A stretch of DNA of 51,006 bases, from the NCBI RefSeq assembly GCF_027853915.1, contig NZ_JAQGLA010000050.1:1-51006 (forward strand). Reading direction: 5' to 3'. The notes under the pieces are model-generated. The model was not told the DNA's origin and made no database searches. It worked only from the letters and a program-made list of their open reading frames with translations. The translations under genes and the position numbers were made by a program. The DNA comes from Saccharopolyspora oryzae (GTDB taxonomy: Bacteria > Actinomycetota > Actinomycetes > Mycobacteriales > Pseudonocardiaceae). This document shows, piece by piece, positions 15,622-24,700 of the stretch (the stretch's first letter is position 1; each line of letters opens with the position of its first letter).

Positions 15622-16599
15622 ATGTACGCGATCGCGATCCGCGAGCCGGGCGACCCGGACGTTCTGGAATGGACCGAACACCCCGACCCGCGCCCGGGAC
15701 CGGGCGAAGTGCTCATCGACGTCGTCGCCAGCGCGGTCAACCGCGCCGACCTGAGCCAGCGGGAGGGCAACTACCCGCCGCCGAAGGGCGCCAGCGAGAT
15801 CCTCGGCCTGGAATGCTCCGGCACCATCGCCGAACTGGGCGAAGGAGTCGAGGGCTGGCAGGTCGGCGACGAGGTCTGCGCGCTGCTCGCCGGCGGTGGT
15901 TACGCCGAACGCGTTGCGGTGCCCGCCGAACAGGTGCTGCCCAAGCCCGCCGGGGTCGACCTGGTCGACGCGGCCGGGCTGCCCGAGGTGTGCTGCACCG
16001 TGTGGTCCAACGTGATCATGGAGGCCGGACTCCGAAGTGGACAGCTGCTGCTGGTGCACGGCGGCGCGGGCGGCATCGGGACCTGCGCGATCCAGATCGG
16101 CCGGGCGCTCGGCGCGCGGGTCGCGGCGACCGCGGGATCGGCGGAGAGCCGGAAGCTGTGCGCCGAGCTCGGCGCGGACCCGGAGATCAGCTACCGCGAC
16201 GAGGACTTCGTCGCGGCCGTGAAGGAGCTCGGCGGCGCCGACGTCATCCTCGACAACATGGGCGCGTCCTACTTGGACCGGAACCTGTCCGCGCTGGCGC
16301 CGGACGGGCACCTGGCGATCATCGGCATGCAGGGCGGCCGGAAGGCCGAGCTGGACCTGGGCAAGATGCTGGTCAAGCGGCTGCACCTGTCGGTGCTGGG
16401 ATTGCGCGGACGTCCGGTGGCGGGCCCTCACGGCAAGGCCGCGGTCGTCACCGACGTGCGGGAACGCCTGTGGCCGCTGGTCGAAGCGGGCCGGGTCCGG
16501 ACCCCGGTCCACGACCGGATCCCGCTGCGCGAAGCGGCGCGTGCCCACGCGATCCTCGAAGCGGGCGACGTCCGCGGCAAGATCCTCCTCGTCCGCTGA
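15622..16599 (+). CDS. NAD(P)H-quinone oxidoreductase, zinc-independent MDR family
   Basis: 325-residue medium-chain reductase of the quinone oxidoreductase branch. The GroES-like N-terminus has DVVASAVNRADLSQREGNYPPPKGAS, with no zinc ligands. The Rossmann part has LLLVHGGAGGIGTCAIQIGRALGARVAATAGS. The match is to the PIG3/Rv3777 type. It converges on the class V aminotransferase-fold gene, as Rv3777 does on Rv3778c in M. tuberculosis. ATG at 15622 follows a TACCGT box. Confidence 0.92.
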   Translation: MYAIAIREPGDPDVLEWTEHPDPRPGPGEVLIDVVASAVNRADLSQREGNYPPPKGASEILGLECSGTIAELGEGVEGWQVGDEVCALLAGGGYAERVAVPAEQVLPKPAGVDLVDAAGLPEVCCTVWSNVIMEAGLRSGQLLLVHGGAGGIGTCAIQIGRALGARVAATAGSAESRKLCAELGADPEISYRDEDFVAAVKELGGADVILDNMGASYLDRNLSALAPDGHLAIIGMQGGRKAELDLGKMLVKRLHLSVLGLRGRPVAGPHGKAAVVTDVRERLWPLVEAGRVRTPVHDRIPLREAARAHAILEAGDVRGKILLVR

Positions 16600-16602
16600 C
16601 CA

Positions 16603-16648
16603 CTCGTGAGCGGCGATGGTGGCTCTTACCACCATCGCCGCTCACGAG
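16603..16648. terminator. Perfect 20-bp hairpin, CGTGAG-type
   Basis: CTCGTGAGCGGCGATGGTGG (16603-16622) pairs perfectly with 16629-16648 across CTCTTA, starting 3 nt after the quinone oxidoreductase stop. It probably terminates transcription in both directions. Confidence 0.85.
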
Positions 16649-16667
16649 ACCTGTTCGAGTGACGACC

Positions 16668-16747
16668 TGTGGACAACTCGCCTCACCTGTGGAGAACTTC
16701 CGCGATTTCAATGGAAATCGGAGGTTCGATTTCCATTGAAATTGCGG
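16668..16747. repeat. Palindromic repeat locus B with DnaA-box-like pair
   Basis: TGTGGACAA (16668-16676) and TGTGGAGAA (16688-16696) lie 20 bp apart. They precede ATTTCAATGGAAATCG (16705-16720) and its exact reverse complement (16727-16742). The two palindromes are centred 24 bp apart and can fold as one long stem with a 6-nt loop. The same layout recurs at 49723-49799. Confidence 0.85.
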
Positions 16748-16759
16748 GAGATCACCTGG

Positions 16760-17959
16760 TCAGGTGAGTTCGGCTACGGCTCGGACGAGCTGGTCGACTT
16801 CGGCGGCGTTGGTGTAGTGGGCGAGGCCCACTCGGACCGCGCCGCCGACTTCGGCCACGCCGAGGACCGCGAAGACGCCGTGGGTTCCGGGGTCGGCGAA
16901 GGCGCAGACGCCGCGCTCCGCGAGGTGCTCGACCGCGTCTTCGGCCTTCACACCGGACACCGTGAACGCCATGGACGGGACCCGGCGCATCGCGTCGCCG
17001 ATGAGCATCACGTGGTTCAGCTTGCGGAGGCCGTTGGTGAGGTTCGCCAGGAGTCCCGCCTGGTACGACTTCACCGAACCCAGCGAGGTCAGCAGCCGTT
17101 CCCGGCGCGGGCCCACCGCCGAGTCGTCGAGCGCGGCCAGGTAGTCCACCGACGCCACCAGCCCGGCCAGCAGCGGGTAGGCAGGCGGGCCGAGCTCCAT
17201 GCGCTCCGCGCCGCGCGCACCGGGTTCCAGCGCCACCGACGGGAGCTGGTCGAGCATCGCCGCGTTCTTGAACACCAGCGCACCCACCGGCGGACCGCCC
17301 CACGCGGAGGCGTTCACCGCCACCACGTCGGCCCCCATCGAGGTGATGTCCAGCGGCACGAACGGCGCCGCCGCCGAGGCGTCCACCACGACCAGCGCGC
17401 CGTGCTCGGCCGCCGCGTCCGCGGCCTGCCGCACGTCCGGCCGGGTGCCGACCGCGCCGGAAGCGGCGGTGATCGCCACGACCTTCGTGCGCGGGGTGAC
17501 CAGTTCCTCGTACTGCCAGGTGGGCAGCTCGCAGGTCTCGATGTCGACCTCGGCCCAGCGGACCGTGCCACCGGAGCGCTGCGCCGCGCGCTGCCAGGGC
17601 GCGACGTTGGCCGGGTGGTCGAGTCGGGAGACGACCACGTCGTCACCGATCATCCACCCGTCGCCGAGCGCATCGGCCAATCTCTGCAGCAGCACAGCGG
17701 AGTTCGGACCCAGCACCACACCTGCCGGGTTCGCACCGACAAGGTCGGCAATGGAACGACGGGCGGCTTCCACGATCGCCTCGGCGCGCTGCGAGGCGGG
17801 GAAGATCCCGCCCGGACCGGATACCGGCGCCCGCAGCGCCGTCGACGCCGCAGTCGCCACTTGTTCAGGAACCTGCATGCCTGCCGGGGCGTCCAGGTGC
17901 ACCCACCCGTCGCCGAGCGCGGGGAACAGCCCGCGAACCGCCGCGACGTCGAACGCCAT
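16760..17959 (-). CDS. Class V aminotransferase-fold (cysteine desulfurase-like) protein lacking the PLP lysine
   Basis: 399 residues with the fold-type I layout of cysteine desulfurases: VHLDAPAGMQVP at the start, GPNSAVLLQRLADAL, HPANVAPW, and the PLP-binding Asp193 in ALVVVDASA. At the expected Schiff-base lysine, the segment reads ADVVAVNASAWGGPPVG, with Ala219 aligning to the Lys. It is therefore probably not a standard PLP enzyme. Gene neighbours (quinone oxidoreductase on one side, Bpa on the other) match Rv3777, Rv3778c and Rv3780. The ATG at 17959 follows a TAACGT box by 7 nt. Confidence 0.87.
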   Translation of the reverse strand: MAFDVAAVRGLFPALGDGWVHLDAPAGMQVPEQVATAASTALRAPVSGPGGIFPASQRAEAIVEAARRSIADLVGANPAGVVLGPNSAVLLQRLADALGDGWMIGDDVVVSRLDHPANVAPWQRAAQRSGGTVRWAEVDIETCELPTWQYEELVTPRTKVVAITAASGAVGTRPDVRQAADAAAEHGALVVVDASAAAPFVPLDITSMGADVVAVNASAWGGPPVGALVFKNAAMLDQLPSVALEPGARGAERMELGPPAYPLLAGLVASVDYLAALDDSAVGPRRERLLTSLGSVKSYQAGLLANLTNGLRKLNHVMLIGDAMRRVPSMAFTVSGVKAEDAVEHLAERGVCAFADPGTHGVFAVLGVAEVGGAVRVGLAHYTNAAEVDQLVRAVAELT

Positions 17960-18170
17960 GCAGCACACGTTACGTACGGGACGGGCGGTACCGGCTGCCG
18001 GGTGGCCGATATCGCATCAAAACCGGTCCCCGGACTCGACGCCGAACGCGGAACCCCGGACACTGCGAGCGCGCGCCCGGTGACGTGGTGCGTTCGGTCT
18101 GTGGTGGACCGAACAGGACGGACCGGTCACCGCTCACGCGAAGCGTTCCACGACCCGCCAGGATGGAGAC

Positions 18171-18704
18171 ATGACGCGCGAAGACAGCGAGGGCAGGCCG
18201 CAGGTGTTCGTGGTCGGCGAGGACGGCAAGCCGATCGGCGCCATCGCCGAAGGCGAGCAGCCCGAGCGCGGCGAGGACATCAACGAGCTGGTCGAGCAGC
18301 CCGCCAAGGTGATGCGCATCGGCACCATGATCAAGCAGCTGCTGGAGGAGGTCCGGGCGGCACCGCTGGACGAGGCCAGCCGCAGCCGCCTCAAGGAGAT
18401 CCACCAGTCCTCCATCCGCGAGCTGGAGCAGGGCCTGGCCCCGGAGCTCATCGAGGAGCTGGAGCGGCTGTCGCTGCCGTTCGCCCAGGAGAGCACGCCG
18501 TCCGAGTCGGAGCTGCGGATCGCCCAGGCCCAGCTGGTCGGCTGGCTGGAGGGCCTGTTCCACGGCCTGCAGACCGCGCTGTTCGCCCAGCAGATGGCGG
18601 CCCGCGCCCAGCTGGAGCAGATGCGCCGCGGCCTGCCGCCGGGCACCACCACCGCCGGCGACGCCGACCCCGGTCACCCCCGCGGCACCGGTCAGTACCT
18701 GTGA
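18171..18704 (+). CDS. bpa: Bacterial proteasome activator Bpa (PafE)
   Basis: 177-residue DUF2587 protein, orthologous in type and position to Rv3780. Bpa forms an ATP-independent ring that opens the 20S proteasome for unfolded proteins. Seen: a disordered N-terminus of about 40 residues, a long helical bundle (DINELVEQPAKVMRIGTMI, then a DEASRSRLKEIHQSSI-type helix, LVGWLEGLFHGLQTALFAQQ), and the C-terminal GQYL (174-177) that docks into the proteasome. It lies upstream of the AG export genes, separated by repeat locus C. Confidence 0.93.
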   Translation: MTREDSEGRPQVFVVGEDGKPIGAIAEGEQPERGEDINELVEQPAKVMRIGTMIKQLLEEVRAAPLDEASRSRLKEIHQSSIRELEQGLAPELIEELERLSLPFAQESTPSESELRIAQAQLVGWLEGLFHGLQTALFAQQMAARAQLEQMRRGLPPGTTTAGDADPGHPRGTGQYL

Positions 18705-18715
18705 GCACTCGGGGG

Positions 18716-18779
18716 CCGCAGTTTCAATTGAAACTGCGGTCCCCCGTGCCTGCGGTTCGCAGTTTCAATTGAAACTGCG
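18716..18779. repeat. Palindromic repeat pair, locus C
   Basis: Copy 1 is a 24-bp perfect palindrome (18716-18739) flanked by GGGG and CCCC, containing GTTTCAATTGAAAC. Copy 2 is a 22-bp palindrome (18758-18779). Copies are 41 bp apart, and the spacer shares GTCC-N2-CGTGCCTG with locus D. Lies between bpa and wzm. Confidence 0.92.
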
Positions 18780-18861
18780 GCCCCGGGGCGGACGGCGGAG
18801 GGTATTCCACCGGTTGCACGGTCGAGTGATGCCCTGGCCCGGAGCAGCCACCATCGATCGG

Positions 18862-18867
18862 TACTCT
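18862..18867 (+). promoter_or_regulatory. -10 box of a leaderless promoter for the galactan export operon
   Basis: TACTCT ends 8 nt before the GTG at 18876. No ribosome site is seen. Confidence 0.5.
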
Positions 18868-18875
18868 GGCTCACT

Positions 18876-19739
18876 GTGCAGTCCACGAGCACGGTAGACC
18901 GCCCAGAAGCTCCGCCCGAGACTTCGTCGCAGACCTGGCGGAAAGCCTTCAAGGACATCAGCGACGCCTACAGCCAGCGACAGCTGTGGGCGCACCTCGG
19001 CTGGCAGGACATCAAGCAGCGCTATCGGCGCTCGGTGATCGGCCCGCTGTGGATCACCATCAGCATGGCCGTCACCGTCATGGCGCTCGGCCTGCTGTAC
19101 TCGCAGTTGTTCGAGACGAAGCTGGAAGACCACCTGCCGTACCTGGCGGTCGGGTTCATCATCTGGGGCTTCATCTCCAACTGCGTCAACGAGGGCTCCG
19201 AGGTCTTCATCTCGAACGAGGGGCTGATCAAGCAGCTCCCCGCGCCGGTCTCGATCCACGTGCTGCGGTTGCTGTGGCGGCAGGTGCTGTTCTTCCTGCA
19301 CAACCTCGCCGTCTACTTCGTGCTGCTGATGATCTTCCCGAAGCCGCTGTCCCTCACGGTGCTGCTGGCCATCCCGGCGTTCGCGCTGATCGCGATCAAC
19401 GGTGCGTGGGTGATCATCGTGGTGGGCACCATCTCGACCCGGTTCCGGGACATCCCGCCGGTCACGCAGAGCATCGTGCAGCTGATGTTCTTCATGACGC
19501 CGATCGTGTGGAACTACGACCAGTTCAAGACGAACCCGAACCCCGCGATCGCCGAACGCGCCCGGTTGGCCGAGATCAACCCGTTCATGCACTTCTTGGA
19601 GATCATCCGGCAGCCGATGCTGGGCAGCCCGATCGTGTGGCACCACTGGCTGATCGTCGGTGTGTTCACCGTCGTGGGGTGGGCAGTGGCCCTGGTCGTG
19701 CTGCGCAACTACCGCTCCCGCATCTCCTACTGGGTCTGA
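18876..19739 (+). CDS. wzm: Galactan ABC exporter, permease subunit (Wzm)
   Basis: 287-residue ABC-2 permease of the polysaccharide export class, equivalent to Rv3783. Seen: a cytoplasmic N-terminus, RQLWAHLGWQDIKQRYRRSVIGPLW (the RxxxxxxLGxxW signature of Wzm/TagG), about six membrane spans, and a MTPIVW segment. With Wzt it moves lipid-linked galactan across the membrane. The gene order permease, ATPase, GlfT1 differs from the mycobacterial ATPase, GlfT1, permease. Only 13 bp separate it from wzt. Confidence 0.93.
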   Translation: MQSTSTVDRPEAPPETSSQTWRKAFKDISDAYSQRQLWAHLGWQDIKQRYRRSVIGPLWITISMAVTVMALGLLYSQLFETKLEDHLPYLAVGFIIWGFISNCVNEGSEVFISNEGLIKQLPAPVSIHVLRLLWRQVLFFLHNLAVYFVLLMIFPKPLSLTVLLAIPAFALIAINGAWVIIVVGTISTRFRDIPPVTQSIVQLMFFMTPIVWNYDQFKTNPNPAIAERARLAEINPFMHFLEIIRQPMLGSPIVWHHWLIVGVFTVVGWAVALVVLRNYRSRISYWV

Positions 19740-19752
19740 GTGAGGTCGAACT

Positions 19753-20571
19753 GTGGTCAGCATCGACGTCTGGAACGCTGCGGTCGACTTCCCGATCTTC
19801 GACGCGAAGTCCCGCTCGTTGAAGAAGGCCGTGCTCGGCAAGGCCGGCGGCAAGATCGGCACCGACAGCCGGGTGCCGATCATCGAGGCGCTGCACGACA
19901 TCAACCTGTCGCTGCGGCACGGTGACCGGGTGGCCCTGGTCGGCCACAACGGTGCCGGCAAGTCCACCCTGCTGCGCCTGCTCAGCGGCATCTACGAGCC
20001 GACCCGGGGCAGCTCGCGGGTGGTCGGCAAGGTCGCGCCGGTGTTCGACCTCGGCGTCGGCATGGACCCGGAGATCTCCGGGTACGAGAACATCATCATC
20101 CGCGGTCTGTTCCTCGGCATGAGCCGCAAGGAGATGGAGAAGCGGATCGACGACATCGCCGAGTTCACCGAGCTCGGCGACTACCTGGCGATGCCGCTGC
20201 GCACCTACTCCACCGGTATGCGGGTGCGGTTGGCGCTCGGCGTGGTGACCTCGATCGACCCCGAGATCCTGATCCTGGACGAGGGCATCGGCGCGGTCGA
20301 CGCGGAGTTCCTGGAGAAGGCCCGGGACCGGCTCAACGACCTGGTCAAGCGGTCCGGCATCCTGGTGTTCGCCTCGCACTCCGACGAGTTCCTGATCGAG
20401 CTGTGCAGCTCCGCCATCTGGATGGACAAGGGCGGCATGCGCGAACAGGGCTCGCTGCGCGAGGTCCTGACGCACTACAAGGGTTACGACCCCTTCGAGT
20501 ACCTCAGCGAGGAAACCCTGGCCCGGATCGGCGAATCCGCGGCCACGATCGGGAGCAAAGAAGGCGCATGA
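19753..20571 (+). CDS. wzt: Galactan ABC exporter, ATP-binding subunit (Wzt)
   Basis: 272-residue ATPase, equivalent to Rv3781. Walker A GHNGAGKST is at 64-72, the signature YSTGMRVRLAL near 155-165, and Walker B ILILDEGIGAVD follows. There is no C-terminal carbohydrate-binding domain, so recognition of the galactan is probably not sugar-tip specific. The GTG start has GAGG upstream. Its stop overlaps the glfT1 ATG by 4 bp, tying synthesis of the galactan primer to export. Confidence 0.94.
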   Translation: MVSIDVWNAAVDFPIFDAKSRSLKKAVLGKAGGKIGTDSRVPIIEALHDINLSLRHGDRVALVGHNGAGKSTLLRLLSGIYEPTRGSSRVVGKVAPVFDLGVGMDPEISGYENIIIRGLFLGMSRKEMEKRIDDIAEFTELGDYLAMPLRTYSTGMRVRLALGVVTSIDPEILILDEGIGAVDAEFLEKARDRLNDLVKRSGILVFASHSDEFLIELCSSAIWMDKGGMREQGSLREVLTHYKGYDPFEYLSEETLARIGESAATIGSKEGA

Positions 20572-21482
20572 GCACCGACTCCGCACAGCAGCTGCCTGCC
20601 GGGTCCGTAGTCGCGGTGATCGTCACCAGGCACCGTCGCGAGCTGCTGGCCGAGTCCTTGAAGGTCATCGCGAGCCAAACGCGGTTGCCGGACCACCTGG
20701 TGGTGGTCGACAACGGGCCGGACCAGTCCGCCGAGGACGTGGTGGCCGACTGCTCGATCCCGTCGACCTACATCGCCTCGCAGCGCAACCTGGGCGGCGC
20801 CGGCGGCTTCGCGCTGGGCATGCTGACCGCGCTGTCGCTGGGCGCCGAGTGGGTGTGGCTGGGCGATGACGACGGCCGTCCGGCCGACGAGCACGCGCTG
20901 GAGACGCTGCTGGACGTCGCCACCAAGCGGCGGCTGGCCGCGGTGTCGCCGGTGGTCGTCAACATCGACACCCCGGACAAGCTGGCGTTCCCGATGCGCC
21001 GCGGTCTGACCTGGAAGCGGCGGGTCAGCGAGCTCGGCGAGGGCGATTTCCTGCCCGGCATCGCGTCGCTGTTCAACGGCGCGCTGTTCCGCGCTTCGAC
21101 GCTGGACGTGGTGGGCGTGCCGGACTACCGGCTGTTCTTCCGCGGCGACGAGGTGGAGATCCACCGGCGGGTGGTGCGCTCCGGGCTGCCGTTCGGCACC
21201 ACGCTCCGGACGCGCTTCCTGCACCCGGACGGCTCGGCGGAGTTCAAGCCGATGCTGGGCGGCCGGTTCCACGCGCAGGACCCGTCGGACGCGAACAAGC
21301 GCTACTACACCTACCGCAACCGCGGCTACCTGATGTCGCAGCCGGGGATGCGCAAGATCGGGGCGCTGGAGATCGCCCGGTTCGGCCTGTACTTCGTGGG
21401 GCAGAAGCGCGACCCGAAGGCCTTCAAGGAGTGGCTGCGGCTGGTCCGCCAGGGCCAGCGGGAGCAGTTCTTCCGCCGTTGA
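20568..21482 (+). CDS. glfT1: Galactofuranosyltransferase GlfT1
   Basis: 304-residue GT2-family enzyme, equivalent to Rv3782. It adds the first galactofuranose residues from UDP-Galf to the decaprenyl-PP-GlcNAc-Rha linker. Seen: VVAVIVTRHRRELLAESL and VVVDNGPD at the nucleotide site, the metal DDD in WVWLGDDDGRP, and FFRGDEVEIHRR in the acceptor half. The ATG at 20568 overlaps the wzt stop, which removes a longer spurious frame. A CGTGAG-type hairpin ends the operon. Confidence 0.93.
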   Translation: MSTDSAQQLPAGSVVAVIVTRHRRELLAESLKVIASQTRLPDHLVVVDNGPDQSAEDVVADCSIPSTYIASQRNLGGAGGFALGMLTALSLGAEWVWLGDDDGRPADEHALETLLDVATKRRLAAVSPVVVNIDTPDKLAFPMRRGLTWKRRVSELGEGDFLPGIASLFNGALFRASTLDVVGVPDYRLFFRGDEVEIHRRVVRSGLPFGTTLRTRFLHPDGSAEFKPMLGGRFHAQDPSDANKRYYTYRNRGYLMSQPGMRKIGALEIARFGLYFVGQKRDPKAFKEWLRLVRQGQREQFFRR

Positions 21483-21491
21483 TCGTCGTCT

Positions 21492-21533
21492 CGTGAGCGC
21501 GCAGCGGGGTTCGGGCCCGGCTGCGCGCTCACG
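21492..21533 (+). terminator. CGTGAG-type hairpin after glfT1
   Basis: CGTGAGCGCGCAGC (21492-21505) pairs perfectly with 21520-21533, 9 nt after the glfT1 stop. Confidence 0.75.
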
Positions 21534-21708
21534 ACGTTCCTGAACGAGTTGCGGCGCAACGGAAAACTGTCACCGACCGGTCACGAAACACTGAGAGTGA
21601 CCTGAGAGCAACCTGAGTTCGCAGCTCACGGCGTTACCCGGGGTGGTGTTCTGCACACCCGCCGAGTGCCGCGGCAAGCCCCGGACCAGCAACTACTATT
21701 CTCCACCC

Positions 21709-24700
21709 GTGCTCAGTGACCAGGAGGAAAACCGCCGAACGGACGATGATCCGGCGCGCGCCGAGGTGAACACGCGGCAACCGTCCGCGAAGCGGCTCAA
21801 GCTGTTCGCGACGATCTTCGGACTGCTCGGCACGGTGCTCGCCCTGTCGGTGCCGTTCCTCCCGGTCAACTACGAGATCACCACGCTGAAGTGGCCGACG
21901 GCGGAAGGCACCAAGTCGGTGTCCGCACCGCTGGTGAGCTACTCGCCGGTGTGGCTGAAGGCCGACGTGCCGTGCGCCTCGGCGCGCAGCCTCGACCAGC
22001 GCACCAACGGCCCCGGCACCCTGCTGAGCACCAATCCGCCGTCCTCCGACTACGGCAACCTGACCGGCTTAGTCCTCCAGGTCGACAACGGCCACCTGAC
22101 GCTGCTCAACAAGGGCCAGCAGGTCGGCACCGCGCCGCTGCCCGACGGCGACTGCACGATCGCGCTGAAGTCCGACGCCTACGAGACCACCGCCACCGCG
22201 GGCGGCGAGTCGCTGGCGGACCTGCACGGCGACCAGCGCCCGCAGCTGACCGGCATCTACTCCGGTCTCAACGACGGCATCGACAACGTGCACGGCCTGT
22301 CGTTCGAGGCCCGCGTCGACAACCGCTACGAGAGCCAGCCGACCACCCTCAAGATCGTCGTGATCGCGCTGGCCGTGGTGGCGTTCATCGGTTCCCTGGT
22401 CTGCCTGCGGCGGCTGGACGTGCGCGCCGGGCGGCGGCCCCCGAAGTGGGCCCCGGCCAAGTGGTGGAAGCCGACGTTCCGGGACGTCTCGGTGATCGGC
22501 TCGCTCGTCGTCTGGTGGGCCATCGGCGCCATGACCTCCGACGACGGCTACATCCTGACGATCGCGCGGGCGCGCGAGAGCTTCGGCTACGTCAGCAACT
22601 ACTTCCGCTGGTTCGGCGTGCCGGAAGCGCCGTTCGGCTGGTTCTACGAGCTCTACGCGCTGTGGGTGCAGATCTCCACCGCGACGCCGTGGGTGCGCCT
22701 GCCCGCGCTGCTGATGGGCATCGTGTCCTGGCTGCTGATCAGCCGCGAGGTGCTGCCCCGGCTCGGCCAGCAGGTCCGGCGCTCCAACGCCGCCGGCTGG
22801 GCCGCCGCCGCGGTGTTCCTGGCGTTCTGGCTGCCCTACAACAACGGCCTGCGCCCGGAGCCGGTCGTGGTGCTGTTCTCGCTGCTGGCGCTGTGCGCCG
22901 TCGAGCGCGCCGTGGCCACCGGGCGGCTGATGCCCGCCGCGCTGGGCCTGGTCGTCGCCGCGCTGTCGGTGGGCGCGAACCCGCACGGCATGGTGTCCGT
23001 GCTGCCGTTCATCGCCGCGCTCAAGCCGCTGTTCCGGCTGGTGCGCAAGCGGGCCCAGGAGTTCGGCTGGCTACCGGTGCTGGCGCCGATCGCCGCGTCC
23101 GGGTTCATCATCCTGACGCTGGTGTTCTCCGACCAGACGTACAAGTCGGTCATGGACGCCACCGAGCTGCGCACCGACCTCGGCCCGAGCCAGAGCTGGT
23201 ACGAGGAGCTCAGCCGCTACAACCTGCTGTTCAGCGCGACGCCGGACGGCTCGATGACGCGGCGCTTCCCGGTGCTGCTGGTGATCCTGTGCCTGGTCAC
23301 CTGCGCGGTCGTGCTGCTGCGCCGCAGCCGGATCCGGGGTGCGGCGCTGGGCCCGAGCCGGCGGCTGCTGGCCATCACCGCGATGTCCTTCGGCGTGCTG
23401 GTGCTCACCCCCACCAAGTGGTCCCACCACTTCGGCATCTTCGCCGCGTTCGGCGGCGCGCTGGCCGCGCTGACGGCGTTGGCGACCAGCAGCACGGTGC
23501 TGCGGTCCAAGCGCAACCGCGCGGTGTTCGTCGCGATGCTGATGGTGATCCTGGCGTTCGCGGCCACCGGCCCCAACGCCTGGTGGTACGTCTCGGGCTG
23601 GGGCGTGCCCTGGTTCAACATGCCGCCGCAGCTCGCCGGCTACAAGCTGAGCACGATCTTCCTGGGGATCGCGGCGATCGCGCTGATCGTGGCGTTCATC
23701 GAGCACCTGCGCATCGACGAGAACAACCCCAAGGTCGTCGACGAGAGCTTCGGGCGCGAGGAGAAGCGCAGCCGCGCGCTGCGGCTGGGCACCGCGCCGC
23801 TGTCGATCGTGTGCGCGCTGCTGGTGCTGTTCGAGCTGGCCAACTTCGGCAAGGTCATCCAGAAGCAGTGGGGCAGCTACAGCATGGGCTCCGACAACGT
23901 GAAGCAGATCGTCGGTTCCAGCTGCGGCCTGTCGGACTACGTCTACGTGGAGACCAACCCGCAGTCCGGCATGCTGCGCGTGTCCCCCGAGCAGCCGAGC
24001 AAGGGCGCGCCGTCGCAGGACGTGCGCATCCCGATCCCGCCGACCCGGCTGGAGGGCAAGGAGGACATCGACCAGTACATGCGGGCCAAGATGGTCGGCT
24101 TCAACCGGCCGGGCCTGCCCGCGGGCGACGGCACCGACCCGGAGGAACCCGACTGGAAGCCGCCGCACCAGTTCGGCAACGACCGGGCGCCGGTGTGGGG
24201 CAGCTACGACCCGGCCGGCACCGGCACCGGTGAGCTGCGCACCCAGTGGTACGACCTGCCGGAGCGCGCGCAGACCGGCGAGGTGCCGGTGGTGATCTCG
24301 CTGGCCGGCAACGAGTTCGGCGCGAACTCGATCGCGCTGGAGTTCGGCCACGACACCCCGGACGGGTTCCTGGTCACCGCCCGCAAGTTCGTGGTGCAGC
24401 CGGGCGGCCCGGGCTGGCGCGACTTCCGCTACACGGTCGGCGGCCTGTCCGAGGGCGCCACCAAGATGCGCATCGTGGCCACCGACAACTCGCTGGGCCC
24501 GAACGGCTGGATCGCGGTCAGCGCGCCCCGCGCGCCGCAGCTGGTGAACATGACCGACTTCGTCGGCGACCAGCCGACGTTCGTGGAGTGGACCGGCGCG
24601 CTGGTGCACCCGTGCCTGCAGCTGCCGGGCGTGCACAACGGTGTGGCGGAGATCCCGAAGTTCCGGGTGTCGGCCGGCGCCGAGGTGCGCGAGATCGGCC

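Noticed and set aside
18716..18739. Rho-independent terminator after bpa
   Set aside because: The stem would have an AATT loop and could terminate, but the paired arrangement, the in-gene copy and the copies far from gene ends fit a DNA site better.
18716..18779. CRISPR-like repeats (GTTTCAAT start, ATTGAAAC end)
   Set aside because: Only two copies per locus, no regular spacer array and no cas genes in the window; the units are symmetric palindromes.
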